From: Deltaproteobacteria bacterium
GTDB taxonomy: Bacteria > Myxococcota > Myxococcia > Myxococcales > SZAS-1
Direction of reading: 5' to 3'
Assembly (NCBI GenBank): GCA_018266075.1
Contig: JAFEBB010000045.1
Coordinates: 1-61,579, forward strand
DNA length: 61,579 nt
Made by a program: the position numbers and the translations under genes. This document shows, one piece after another, positions 34,815 to 44,123 of this stretch. The notes under the pieces are model-generated. The model had not been told where the DNA came from and did no database searches. It saw only the letters and a program-made list of their open reading frames with translations. Numbering within the stretch: position 1 is the first letter of the stretch; the number at the start of each line of letters is the position of its first letter.

Positions 34815-35135
34815 GTGTCCACCGAGAACACCGCCCGCGGCACGCCGCCGCCGCCTCCCGCTCGCTCGCTCGAGGAGGTCACGTACGAGCGGCTCCAGGC
34901 CTTCCTCGGACGGCTCCAGGGGCGCGCGGTGCCTGGCTTGTACCGGCTCATCCTCTCGCAGGTGGAGCGCGCGCTGATCCGCGCCGCCCTGCACCAGACG
35001 GGCGATCACCTGGCCGAGGCCGCGCGGCTCCTGGATCTCGACCGCAACACGCTCGCTCGCAAGGCCCGCAGCCTGGGCCTGCCCGTGAGCGGCAAGCCGG
35101 GCCCCAAGAAGCGCACGCGGCGGAGCAGCCCGTGA
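34815..35135 (+). CDS. Fis-type DNA-binding protein
   Basis: 106 aa from GTG 34815. A Pro-rich head is followed by a helical domain ending in a Fis-type helix-turn-helix: ALIRAALHQTGDHLAEAARLLDLDRNTLARKARSLGL. Basic tail PGPKKRTRR. No AAA+ domain, so it is not an enhancer-binding protein. The stop overlaps the next start by 4 bp, coupling it to a ZIP transporter gene that it may regulate. Confidence 0.82.
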   Translation: MSTENTARGTPPPPPARSLEEVTYERLQAFLGRLQGRAVPGLYRLILSQVERALIRAALHQTGDHLAEAARLLDLDRNTLARKARSLGLPVSGKPGPKKRTRRSSP

Positions 35136-35902
35136 ATTGGCTCTCTCCACCGGCGAGCGAGCCCTTGCGCCTGATGGGTGCCGCCTTCGCCGTGGCCGCG
35201 GGCGCGCTGCTGGGTGGCGCGCTGACGTTCATGGTGAAGCTCACCGCGCGGCGGCACCTGCTCATCCTGGGCTTCGCGGCGGGCGTGATGTTCGGCGCGG
35301 CCATGCTGCACATGCTCCCCGAGGCGGTGCAGGGCGGGGGCTACGGCATCTTCCCGTTCGCGCTGGCCGGCTTCCTGGCGATCCTGCTGCTGGAGCGCTT
35401 CGTCCCGGATCACCACGAGCACGACGGCCACGAGCACGGGCCGGGCGAGTCGCCGGAGTCGCTGGCGCTGCCCACCTTCCTGGCGCTCTCGCTGCACACC
35501 CTGGTCGACGGGCTCGCGCTCGGCGTGGCTCTCCAAGAGGGCACGCGCGGCGTGGGGGTGCTGGTGGCGCTGGCGTTCCACCAGATCCCCGCGGGGCTGT
35601 CGTTGGCGACGATCCTGCGCGCCGAGGGCTACGGCCGCGCGCGCACGCTGGGGATGACCACCATCTTCGCGCTCATGGTGCCGGTGGGCGCGGCCATGTA
35701 CCTCGGGCTGCGCACGCAGGTGGACGTGCACGCGCTCGCTCCCCGGGCGATGGCGTTTTCGGCGGGCACCTTCCTGCACCTGGCGCTGGCGGATCTGTTG
35801 CCGCAGGTGCACCGCAAGGCCGAGGTGCGCGTCTCCGCGAGCGCGGCGCTGGTGCTCGGCCTGGCCGTGATGTGGCTGCTGCGCGAGGGCGGCTTCGGTT
35901 GA
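35132..35902 (+). CDS. ZIP-family metal transporter
   Basis: 256 aa, about eight membrane helices. A His-rich loop HHEHDGHEHG lies between helices III and IV. Helix IV has the HTLVDGL metal motif and helix V has HQIPAG, both typical of ZIP proteins that import Zn or other divalent ions. GTG 35132 overlaps the stop of the Fis-like gene. Confidence 0.92.
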   Translation: MNWLSPPASEPLRLMGAAFAVAAGALLGGALTFMVKLTARRHLLILGFAAGVMFGAAMLHMLPEAVQGGGYGIFPFALAGFLAILLLERFVPDHHEHDGHEHGPGESPESLALPTFLALSLHTLVDGLALGVALQEGTRGVGVLVALAFHQIPAGLSLATILRAEGYGRARTLGMTTIFALMVPVGAAMYLGLRTQVDVHALAPRAMAFSAGTFLHLALADLLPQVHRKAEVRVSASAALVLGLAVMWLLREGGFG

Positions 35903-36004
35903 TTCAGACGGACTCAAGATTCTTGGGTGATCGTTCTTCGGGGTCCGGGCGCGCGCGTTAACTCGCCTCGCGTCTGGGGTTCGAAGCCGTCTCGGAGAGC
36001 CACC

Positions 36005-36589
36005 ATGCCTGGACACCGCGCTCGACGCTTCCTGCCGTTCGCCTGCACGCTGGTCGTGCTCACCGCTTGCTCGGGCGGCAGCAGCGCGACCTGCGACAGC
36101 GGCACGTGCGGCGATTCGGGCCCGTCGAGGGTCTCCGGCACACCGACCGACGGCGGCTGCAGCGCCACGTTCACGGGCCAGTACAGCGAGACCGACTACT
36201 CCACGGGCTGCTGCCTGGTGCAGAAGAACTCCCTGGGCGGCGACACGCTCATCTGCACCTTCGCCGCGAACCTCACCGTGGTGAACAACCAGCTGCAGGT
36301 CGGGCTGGGCACCGAGCCCCAGGCCGGCGAGTGGAGCTCCGACCTCACCACCGACTGGACGATGACCAGCTACTCGTACTCCAACAACCCGGCCAACTGT
36401 TCCTGGGCTGCGGCGCCCGGCGGTCCGGGCGACTTCACGGTGAACCTCACCACCCTCGACGACCCGTACGACGGCGGTCCGGTGGTGGTCCACGGCACCG
36501 TGCACATCGACGAGGCCACCTCGACCATCGATCCGAACGCCTCCGACGGCTGCGGCGCCAACACCGAGGCCCTGGACGCGACGTTCTAG
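36005..36589 (+). CDS. Lipoprotein of unknown function
   Basis: 194 aa from ATG 36005 (GGAGA upstream). Lipobox LTAC. The mature part has several Cys (CDSGTCGDSG, CSATFTGQY, GCCLVQKN) and a beta-rich core; the last residues DGCGANTEALDATF suggest a closing disulfide. No family is recognised. It shares CTAG with the convergent peptidase gene. Confidence 0.72.
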   Translation: MPGHRARRFLPFACTLVVLTACSGGSSATCDSGTCGDSGPSRVSGTPTDGGCSATFTGQYSETDYSTGCCLVQKNSLGGDTLICTFAANLTVVNNQLQVGLGTEPQAGEWSSDLTTDWTMTSYSYSNNPANCSWAAAPGGPGDFTVNLTTLDDPYDGGPVVVHGTVHIDEATSTIDPNASDGCGANTEALDATF

Positions 36590-38037
36590 CGAGCCATGGT
36601 CGAGGGGCCGATGCGCTTCTCGAGCAGCTGGAAGAACGCCTCGGAGCTGATGGGGTGGCCCAGCGTGGCCTCGGCGAGCTTGGTGGGATCGGTGCGGTCT
36701 TCGAGCTTGTGCAGCGCCTCGGGCACCACGTCCGGGCCGCGCTCGTCGATCATCAGGGCCACGAGGACGTCGCTCTCGGCGTAGGCCAGCTCGGCGTCGG
36801 CGCTGTTCATGATCTGCAGCGTGCCCACCAGCGAGTCGATGGGGATGAGCGTGTGGTTCATGGCCATGAGCTTCTCCTTCTGGCCATGGAGCTTCTTGGG
36901 CGTGGAGAAGTAGTCGGCCACGCCTTCCGTGAACCAGAGCGGCTTGTCCGAAGGCAGCCGCGAGAGCGCCACCGCGTGCACCAGCTCGTGCCGCAGATCC
37001 ACCCGCGGCAACGCGTGTTTCGGGCCCTCCACCAGCTTGATGGTGCCGTCGTAGTAGCCGCCGGCCCACTCGTTCACGCAGCTCACCGCCATCAACTCCG
37101 TGCGCGAGGGCAGGATCACCACCGAGAGCGGATCGCTCGGCGTGAAGCCGGTGAAGCGGCCCGCCTCCTCGCGCTCGTCGCGGACGATTTCGACGATGCG
37201 CTCGAGGTCGTTGGCTTTCGCGAACTCCGGCGACGCGCGGACGACGAGGCCGCCGATGTTGGCGCTGCGGTAGTCGGCCTCGATGTCGGCTTCCACGCCC
37301 AGGAGCGCCGCGCGGCGTTGCATGCGCGCGTCGCCGGGCTGCAGCGTCGAGTAGGCCTGGAGCGCGCGGCTGGCGCCGGCCGGATCGCCCGAGATGCGCA
37401 AGAGCTCCGCCTCCGCCAGCGGGAACGCGGCCGCTTGGGGATCGAGCGATTCGGCTTTGTGGATGGCGTCGATCGCGCCGCGCAAATCGCCCGTGGCGCG
37501 GGCGAGCTCGAAGCGCAGTACCCAGGCGCTCGCGTGATCCGGATGGGCTTGGAGCTGCTGCTCGATGTACGGGCGCGCGTGCTCCGGCGAGCCCGGCGGT
37601 GCCGCGCCACCGTCGGCGAACGTCCGATGGCCCAGACCAAGGTCGACCTGGGCGTCGAAGAGCGGTGGGCGCTCGTCGAGCGGCGTGTGGTCGAGCAGGT
37701 AGCTCATCAGCGACGGCCGCGAGAACGGCGGCTCCTGGTCCTCGGGCACGCAGAAGCCCTGAGCCAGGTTGGGCTTGCCGCCGTCCGTGCTCGTGGGCGC
37801 GACAGCTTCGGCCGTGCCCGCGTCGGGCGGCTCGGCAGGACCTGCATCGACCGGCTGCGGCTTCGGCAGGTTGAGGGCAGCCGCCACGGTAGTCGACGGA
37901 TCCGGCTCGGGGTCGTCCCGGTGGTCGAGCACGCGCTGGATGTAGAAGTGGCCGAAGAGCGCGCCGAGCAGCGCGAAGATCGCGAGGTACCACGGCCCGG
38001 ACTTCTTCTTCTCGGGCGGCGGACTCGGCGTCGTCAC
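36586..38037 (-). CDS. Membrane-anchored TPR protein with HExxH peptidase (MA-like) domain
   Basis: 483 aa. A hydrophobic segment (about 17-33) anchors the N-terminus. Residues about 50-95 are a Pro/Asp/Ala linker. TPR-like helices follow (about 145-250). The C-terminal gluzincin domain has HELVH at 350-354 and Glu371 in WFTEGVADYF, enough to bind zinc. It may process or chaperone periplasmic proteins. No partner is evident. Confidence 0.82.
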   Translation of the reverse strand: MTTPSPPPEKKKSGPWYLAIFALLGALFGHFYIQRVLDHRDDPEPDPSTTVAAALNLPKPQPVDAGPAEPPDAGTAEAVAPTSTDGGKPNLAQGFCVPEDQEPPFSRPSLMSYLLDHTPLDERPPLFDAQVDLGLGHRTFADGGAAPPGSPEHARPYIEQQLQAHPDHASAWVLRFELARATGDLRGAIDAIHKAESLDPQAAAFPLAEAELLRISGDPAGASRALQAYSTLQPGDARMQRRAALLGVEADIEADYRSANIGGLVVRASPEFAKANDLERIVEIVRDEREEAGRFTGFTPSDPLSVVILPSRTELMAVSCVNEWAGGYYDGTIKLVEGPKHALPRVDLRHELVHAVALSRLPSDKPLWFTEGVADYFSTPKKLHGQKEKLMAMNHTLIPIDSLVGTLQIMNSADAELAYAESDVLVALMIDERGPDVVPEALHKLEDRTDPTKLAEATLGHPISSEAFFQLLEKRIGPSTMAR

Positions 38038-38146
38038 GCGGGGACCTCAAGAGCCGACCAACCGGTTCCAGGCTCGTGCATTCCCAGTGTGCCCGATCGC
38101 GGGACGTGGGTCGTGCGTCGTGGACCGTTCGAATGGACCCGCGAGT

Positions 38147-38162
38147 TGGCACTCGAGTGCCA
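38147..38162. repeat. 16-bp perfect palindrome TGGCACTCGAGTGCCA
   Basis: The palindrome sits in the middle of a 167-bp gap upstream of the peptidase gene. Imperfect inverted words GGGTCGTGCG (about 38108) and CGAACGACCC (about 38178) flank it. It may be an operator or a cruciform element. It is not an RpoN site, because its GG and GC are wrongly spaced. Confidence 0.5.
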
Positions 38163-38204
38163 GGATCGTCGGCATCTCCGAACGACCCGCGACCCGCGAG
38201 CGCG

Positions 38205-38387
38205 TCAACTGGCTTCGGTCGGCTTCGGCCGGAACAGCGCGCACTTCACCACGGGCTGGCGCGGGTATTTCTCGGGCGTGAGCGGGCAGAGGATGAACGT
38301 GCTCGCGCGGCCGTCCACGTACCGCGGCGGCGCGGCGCAGCGGTGGCAGAGGCTCTCCGGAAACGGCAGTGGCCGCTTCGAATCCAT
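38205..38387 (-). CDS. Small conserved-looking CxxC protein
   Basis: 60 aa: a CHRC pair near residue 14, a FILCP at about 31-35 and a VKC at 46-48. Four Cys spaced for zinc binding or a small disulfide fold. I recall similar small proteins in myxobacteria, but no function. It starts 12 bp after the stop of the 53-aa gene, so they form a pair. Confidence 0.65.
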   Translation of the reverse strand: MDSKRPLPFPESLCHRCAAPPRYVDGRASTFILCPLTPEKYPRQPVVKCALFRPKPTEAS

Positions 38388-38399
38388 CGCGGCCCGGGC

Positions 38400-38561
38400 C
38401 TACTTCTGACGCCGGAAGACCTGATCGCTGGGGCGGTAGTCGAGCTTCTGCTCCTGCTCGGCGGCCTGCCCTTCCTTCTTTTCGCGCACGACCACACCTG
38501 GCCCCAGCTTGCGCACGACGGCCGGCATGGGCTGCGAGCCCTTCCTCTTCGAGTCCTTCAC
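38400..38561 (-). CDS. 53-aa basic protein, first in a two-gene unit
   Basis: GTG 38561 has GGGAG 6 nt upstream. The peptide starts VKDSKRKGSQPMPAVVRKLG and is Lys/Arg/Gln-rich. It lies 12 bp before the CxxC protein. No family is recognised. Codon use is like the neighbours. Confidence 0.5.
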   Translation of the reverse strand: MKDSKRKGSQPMPAVVRKLGPGVVVREKKEGQAAEQEQKLDYRPSDQVFRRQK

Positions 38562-38682
38562 CAAACGCTCCCGAGAAACAGGCCCGTCTTCATGCTCGTG
38601 CTGCGCCCGGGCCGACCGGCGCTCAGTCGTTGATGTTGCGCACGCTGCGGGCGATTTCTAGCCCGCGCACCCTCAAATTGGA

Positions 38683-39084
38683 TCACGGCGGAGCCACGGT
38701 GGTGAAGTGGCTCTCGACCGTCACCGGTAGACTGCCGCTGCCATCGGCCGCGCGCACCCCCGAGTCCACGTGTAAAACGTAACCGCTCCCCGCTGCCAGC
38801 GCTTCGTGCGAGACGGTCACGCAGTGGGCGTCTGTGGGCGAGAGGACAACCTGCAGGCCCGGCGCGTGGTTGCCCGAGGCATCGGCGACCCAGAAGTGGG
38901 CGTCCGAAGCGTCGCCGGCCAGGACCTGCGCGGAGAAGCACGCCGATTGGGAGGAGGCCAAGGGCACGTCCACGGCGCCGTCGGTGGGGCTCAAGTTCAC
39001 CACGGCGAGCGCCGCGTGGGCGTCGAGGGTGGGGCTGCCGCAGGCTGCGCAACCGAGCAGGAGCAGGGAAAAGCCGAGGCGCAT
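38683..39084 (-). CDS. Small lipoprotein with Ig-like fold
   Basis: 133 aa. Lipobox at GCAAC (Cys15). The remainder is a single beta-sandwich with the Big_5-like motif VVNLSPTDGAVDVPLASS. Two Cys may pair. A beta-sandwich of this type usually serves as a linker or adhesive unit. Confidence 0.72.
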   Translation of the reverse strand: MRLGFSLLLLGCAACGSPTLDAHAALAVVNLSPTDGAVDVPLASSQSACFSAQVLAGDASDAHFWVADASGNHAPGLQVVLSPTDAHCVTVSHEALAAGSGYVLHVDSGVRAADGSGSLPVTVESHFTTVAPP

Positions 39085-39136
39085 TCGGAGGTCAGGCCAA
39101 TAGCACGGCCGGTAGGGTGGAGACGAGTGGAAGGGA

Positions 39137-39203
39137 GGCGAAGTTTCCCCGCTTCAGCCAAGTGTGTCCGGGGGAGTGAGGGGGGCGAAGTTTCCCCGCT
39201 TCA
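39137..39203. repeat. Direct repeat, two 20-bp copies
   Basis: GGCGAAGTTTCCCCGCTTCA occurs at 39137-39156 and 39184-39203, exactly 47 bp apart. The whole 39085-39506 gap holds no gene; it contains these repeats and the inverted repeat that follows. Confidence 0.7.
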
Positions 39204-39217
39204 CTCGCACGCACACT

Positions 39218-39300
39218 TGCTTGGGGAAAGGTGACGGTGATCGGTGTGCGGTGATCGGGCCGATCACCGAGTATCGATCACCGTCAACGTTTCCCAAGCA
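39218..39300. repeat. 83-bp inverted repeat
   Basis: Left arm from TGCTTGGGGAAAG and right arm to TTTCCCAAGCA meet at about 39259. The inner part is nearly perfect: GACGGTGATCGG... pairs with ...CGATCACCGTC over about 26 bp with four mismatches. Each arm contains repeated CGGTGATCGG words. RNA from either strand could fold into a long hairpin. There is no ORF in it. It could be a REP-like element, a terminator or a small mobile element. Confidence 0.7.
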
Positions 39301-39506
39301 CGCGCGCGCCCCGGTTCACCTGGGGAAAGCCAGCATCCAGCGCCGATCTGCGGCCACCCGCAATTCGCGTTCCGGGCGAACCCCGAGATCCAGGAGATTT
39401 CCTTGTCGAATCAACGCCCTGCGGACGCTTTCCAGACGCCGGGGACGATTGGATGTCAGACCCGCTCGCTATGCTCCCGCGGCTGCCCACCCGGAGGTTT
39501 CTTTCC

Positions 39507-39896
39507 ATGCCCGATGCACCGCTGACGCTCGACGAGGTCAAGGCCGAGGTCAAGCGCATCGACCCCACGCTCTCCGAGGACCACCGCTTCTACAAGACGG
39601 CGGTGTTCCTGGTGGCCGCGCTCAAGGCCTGCGGTCAGAGCGACGTGGCGCTGCACAAGTTCACCGGCTACTCGCGCGGCTGGCTCATCCGCCGCATCAA
39701 GAACCTCAAGCGCGCGGGCATCTGGAAGGACGGCCAGTTCCACCACCGCTGGTACGACGACGGCTTCGGCGCGGTGGAGCTCCGCCTCGACATCAAGACC
39801 GCTGAGGGCGAGATGGACGAGGACGTCGACTCGGACACCGAGCGCAAGGCGCGCTCGACCCTGGCCGAGGTCGACGCCGACGACGCGCGCGACTAG
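39507..39896 (+). CDS. Conserved-looking hypothetical protein
   Basis: 129 aa from ATG 39507 (GGAGG upstream, spacing 9). N-terminal helical region with a possible helix-turn-helix (ALHKFTGYSRGWLIRRIKNLKRAGIW), then an acidic tail. Probably DNA-binding; no family is known to me. It is convergent with sprT. Confidence 0.6.
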   Translation: MPDAPLTLDEVKAEVKRIDPTLSEDHRFYKTAVFLVAALKACGQSDVALHKFTGYSRGWLIRRIKNLKRAGIWKDGQFHHRWYDDGFGAVELRLDIKTAEGEMDEDVDSDTERKARSTLAEVDADDARD

Positions 39897-39935
39897 CGAC
39901 CGGTCCAGGGCAGCAGCGTCGAAGGACGCACTCGG

Positions 39936-40742
39936 CTATCGCCGCACGCGATACCGCAGCAGGTAATCCAGGTTCCGCTGCTCCCAGCGGCGCGCGCGGT
40001 GGAAGAGCGGGAAGCGGCGCTCGCGCTGGTTGAACTCCGGCGTGTGCACGCAGCGCTTGCCCTCGCGCATCACCGCCGGGCTGAGGTGGTGCAGCATCTC
40101 GTGGAAGACCACCCACTCCACGAAGTAGCTGGGCACGCCGCGCTGATCGAGCGCGGGGTGGATGCGGATGACCTTCGACTCCGACGAGTAGCTGCCCAGC
40201 TTGATGCTCCGGCGCACCTTCGTCACCCGCGGGACGCGCGCGTAGGTGATGCTCGCCTTCACCTGGCCGCGGAAGAAGCGGCGGTTGAGCTCGTCGTAGA
40301 TCTCCTGCAGGTGGTGCACGTCGCCCGCGGGCTCGATGGGCACCCGCGCGCGCAGCTCCGCGCTCGAGACGCGGCGGATGTACACGCGGTTCTGCTGGAT
40401 GAACTTGTCGAGCTTCGCGCTGGCCTCTTCGTCGCCGCCCTTCACGTACTCCACCAGCGCCGCCACCAAGGGCTCGCTCGCGGCCAGGAACATGTGGTGC
40501 AGCCGCAGCCGGTACTCGCCCCGGCGCCGCTGAAAGCTGATCATGGTGTGGGTGTTGTCGTGGATCGACAGGCTCACCCGCGCACCCAGCTTGGCGCGCA
40601 GCCGCCGCTCCAGCACGCGACGCCAGATGCGCTCCAGGGGCAGGCTATCGGAAACGATCGCCGGACCGCTGAGACGCTTGGCGTCGACGTAGCCGCGTCC
40701 CTTGCGGGTCTTTTTCTGCGTCTTGGCCTTCGACCGGGACAT
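39936..40742 (-). CDS. SprT-like zinc metalloprotease domain protein
   Basis: 268 aa from ATG 40742. The basic head is Lys/Arg-rich. The SprT-like domain (about 140-265) has HEMLHHL as the HExxH zinc site and a downstream HTPEFNQRERRF. The family includes proteases of DNA-protein cross-links, but bacterial SprT function is unclear. The N-terminal half (about 50-130) is a partly helical domain without known match. Confidence 0.82.
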   Translation of the reverse strand: MSRSKAKTQKKTRKGRGYVDAKRLSGPAIVSDSLPLERIWRRVLERRLRAKLGARVSLSIHDNTHTMISFQRRRGEYRLRLHHMFLAASEPLVAALVEYVKGGDEEASAKLDKFIQQNRVYIRRVSSAELRARVPIEPAGDVHHLQEIYDELNRRFFRGQVKASITYARVPRVTKVRRSIKLGSYSSESKVIRIHPALDQRGVPSYFVEWVVFHEMLHHLSPAVMREGKRCVHTPEFNQRERRFPLFHRARRWEQRNLDYLLRYRVRR

Positions 40743-40808
40743 GGCGCGGGGGTCCGAAATCGGGGCCAGAATACGGAAGAGCCCCCACGCTGGCAACGCG
40801 GCCACAGG

Positions 40809-40821
40809 CCCACAAAGTGGG
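40809..40821. terminator. Small hairpin CCCAC-AAA-GTGGG
   Basis: Lies between hbd and the SprT-like gene. On the minus strand it follows a run of six T just past the hbd stop, so it is the wrong order for a simple terminator. Low weight. Confidence 0.25.
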
Positions 40822-40860
40822 TCTCCGGCGGCGCAGGTGGCAGAGAAAAAACGTGTGTAA

Positions 40861-41741
<881 letters not shown>

Positions 41742-41745
<4 letters not shown>

Positions 41746-42512
41746 GGGCGCTTCTCCTTCTTGCGGTCGAGGAAGGCGGTCATGCGGCGCTCTTTTTCCT
41801 CGGAGTCGAAGAGCAGCGCCTGGCCGAGCCGCTCGGCGACCGTGGGATCTCCGCCGCGCGCCGCGGCCTGGAAGCTGAGCTTGGCCACCTGCAGGGCCAT
41901 CGGCGCGTGCTGGGCGATCTCGCTCGCCAGCTCGAGTGCGGTGGCCTCGAGCTTGTCCTCGACGCACACCAGCTCGACCAGCCCCAGCTCATGCGCCTGC
42001 TGCCCGTCGAGGATCCGGCCGGTGAACACGAGCTCCTTGGCCTTGCCCAGCCCAATCAGCCGCGGCAGTCGCCAGGTGCCGCCGGCGGCCGGATAGATCC
42101 CCAGGCCGACCTCGGGAAGCCCGAGCTTCGCCGAGCGCGCGGCCACGCGAAGGTCGCAGGCGAGCGCGAGCTCCAGGCCGCCGCCGAGCGCGAAGCCGTG
42201 GATGGCGGCGATCGTCGGGCGGGGAAAGTCCTCCACGGCCTGGAAGAGCCTGGCGTTGAAGGCGCGCAGCGCATCGGGCGAGCGGCGGGCGCGGAGCTCT
42301 CCGATGTCGGCGCCGGAGGCGAAGAGCTTGCCCTCGCCGGCGAGGACGACGACGGCCACGCTCGGGTCCGAGGCGAGGGCGTCCAGCAGCGCGAGCAGCT
42401 CGTCGACGACCTGCTTGTTGATGGCGTTGCGGACGTCGGGCCGGTTCAGCCCGATGCGGGCGACGTTTCCCTGCACCCGGCAGGTGAGCACGGACAGCGG
42501 CGGCAAGGCCAT
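41742..42512 (-). CDS. Enoyl-CoA hydratase (crotonase family)
   Basis: 256 aa. The crotonase fold is marked by FASGADIGEL, HGFALGGGLELALACDLRVA with the oxyanion-hole glycines, and LPEVGLGIYPAAGG, which carries the conserved Glu. It hydrates trans-2-enoyl-CoA to 3-hydroxyacyl-CoA, the substrate of the coupled dehydrogenase. Confidence 0.92.
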
Positions 42513-42560
42513 GGCGAGCCCCTTCGCGAAGGGCTGCCTGATAGCACATGCGCGCGGTGG

Positions 42561-42920
42561 CTAGACGGGCATCGCCTCGGCGCCGTCATCTGGCGCTTGC
42601 GGAACCAGGCCGCTCCCGGTGGTGCCGGAGTGGCGCGGACTGGGCGTCCCTTCGGACTCGTCGGGCGGCGAGCTGGCCGCCGTGGAGCCGCTGGTCGGAT
42701 CCGAGGTGCTGCCCGTGGTGCCATCGACGGGCGAGGGCAGGGTGTCGAAGATCTCGCGGTCGTCGTGGCCGGAGGTGCCGGCGCCGGCGGTGGTGCGGGG
42801 CACGCCGTCGTCGGCCGCGCGCACGCCCAGCGACGGATCCACCGCCACCCGCACCGGCGCCTGATCCGCGCAGGCAGCGAAGAGGGCGGCACAGGCCAGG
42901 GCGGCGAGGACGATTCGCAT
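42561..42920 (-). CDS. Small lipoprotein with Ser/Thr/Gly tail
   Basis: 119 aa from ATG 42920. Lipobox FAAC. The mature part is Ser/Thr/Pro/Asp-rich and looks disordered. No domain. It lies between recO and the enoyl-CoA hydratase gene, on the same strand. Confidence 0.65.
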   Translation of the reverse strand: MRIVLAALACAALFAACADQAPVRVAVDPSLGVRAADDGVPRTTAGAGTSGHDDREIFDTLPSPVDGTTGSTSDPTSGSTAASSPPDESEGTPSPRHSGTTGSGLVPQAPDDGAEAMPV

Positions 42921-42986
42921 CGGCGGCAAGACTAGTTTTCTCGCGCTGCCGGTTCAAGCCGCCGCGCGGCACTTGATCGAGATCAG

Positions 42987-43721
42987 CTATTCGATTCCCA
43001 GCGAACGCATGAACTCGGCGGCCTTGAGCGACCGGCCGACGTGGTGGGCCACGAAGCGCTCCAGGTGTCGCCGCGCCTCGCGCCGGGCCTCGGTGGCCAT
43101 GGGTGCGCGCACGCCGGATTGGAGCGCGCGCAGGCCGTCCGCGGCGTCGCGGGAGATGGGCCGGGCCCCGCGCACGCGGCGCGCGCAGTCGGGGCAGAGG
43201 ATGCCGCCGGCGTCCTCGTCGAAGCGGTCGGCGTCGGAGGGCGCCTCGCCGCAGCCGGTGCAGGCCTCGAGGGTCGGTCGCAGCCCGGCCCAGCCGAGCG
43301 CGCGGAGCTCGAAGACGATGAGGTCCTCCGGGCCGCCCTTGCGGTTGGAGAAGCGGAACAGCAGGTCCACCAGCTCACCGAAGAGCTCCGGGTGCGGCTC
43401 GCGCTCGCGGCACACCTCGCGCACCAGCTCGCAGGCGTAGCTGGCGCGGGCGATGTCGTTGAGGTCGTCACGGATGGCGGTGAACGGCTCGAGGATCTCC
43501 GCGCGCTCGAAGCGGTAGAGGTCACCGCGCCGCTCCACGAGCGCGGCGTTCACCAGCGTGAAGGGCTCCAGCGCCCCGCCGAAGCGGCGCACGCTCCTGC
43601 GCGCGTGGGCCGCGAAGGCGGAGAGCCGCCCACGCTCCTCGGAGAAGAGCGAGACCACGCGATCGGCCTCGCCGGTGTCGACGCTGCCCAGCACCACGCA
43701 CTTGAACGAGGCGCGCTCCAT
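42987..43721 (-). CDS. recO: DNA repair protein RecO
   Basis: 244 aa. N-terminal OB-fold (about 1-80) with VVLGSVDTGEADRVV, then a helical domain with a CxxC...CxxC zinc site (ACTGCGE and ILCPDCA). RecO loads RecA onto SSB-coated DNA with RecR. It starts 9 bp after the RodZ-like gene. Confidence 0.92.
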   Translation of the reverse strand: MERASFKCVVLGSVDTGEADRVVSLFSEERGRLSAFAAHARRSVRRFGGALEPFTLVNAALVERRGDLYRFERAEILEPFTAIRDDLNDIARASYACELVREVCREREPHPELFGELVDLLFRFSNRKGGPEDLIVFELRALGWAGLRPTLEACTGCGEAPSDADRFDEDAGGILCPDCARRVRGARPISRDAADGLRALQSGVRAPMATEARREARRHLERFVAHHVGRSLKAAEFMRSLGIE

Positions 43722-43730
43722 GGCGCGAGC

Positions 43731-44123
43731 CTAATGGTGGAAGTGGACGAACGCCCAGATTCCCAGGAGCAGCGCCGCCCCGGCCACCGCCGCGCCCACC
43801 CGCGCGCCCTGCTGGCTCTTGCGCCGGCGACTCACCGGCGTCTCCTCGCCGGCGGCGGGCCCGAGCGCCTCCTGCAGGCGGAGCACCGTCTCTTCGACCG
43901 ACAGCCCCACGCAGCGTGCATAGGCCTTCACCGCGCCGATCACGAAGACGCGCTCCGGCAACCGCGAGAAGTCGTCGGCCTCGAGCGCCTTGAGCTGGCC
44001 CAGGGAGAGCTTGGTCTGGTCGGCCACGGCCTGGAGGGTGAGCCCGCGCAGCTCGCGCTGCCGGGCCAGGTAGCGTCCAAAGCCTTCGGGCGCTGAGGGA
44101 GCCGGCGCCGGTGCGTCGCTCAC
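43731..44123 (-). CDS. RodZ-like HTH membrane protein
   Basis: 130 aa from GTG 44123. Cytoplasmic HTH (14-75) with GRYLARQRELRGLTLQAVAD, then a basic linker and a single membrane helix (about 108-127). The C-terminal periplasmic domain of RodZ is absent, so it is short. The GTG overlaps the stop of the TPR lipoprotein gene. The PilF-RodZ order is also seen in pseudomonads. Confidence 0.85.
   Translation of the reverse strand: MSDAPAPAPSAPEGFGRYLARQRELRGLTLQAVADQTKLSLGQLKALEADDFSRLPERVFVIGAVKAYARCVGLSVEETVLRLQEALGPAAGEETPVSRRRKSQQGARVGAAVAGAALLLGIWAFVHFHH

Noticed and set aside
35006-38152. 1048-aa open frame on the minus strand
   Set aside because: Spans the ZIP transporter antisense and the peptidase in another frame; composition is that of a shadow.
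38147-38162. TGGCAC as a sigma-54 site
   Set aside because: The GG-to-GC spacing is not 10 bases; it is better seen as a palindrome.
39085-39506. CRISPR array in the repeat-rich gap
   Set aside because: Only two direct repeats and one inverted repeat, with no regular spacers and no cas gene in the window.
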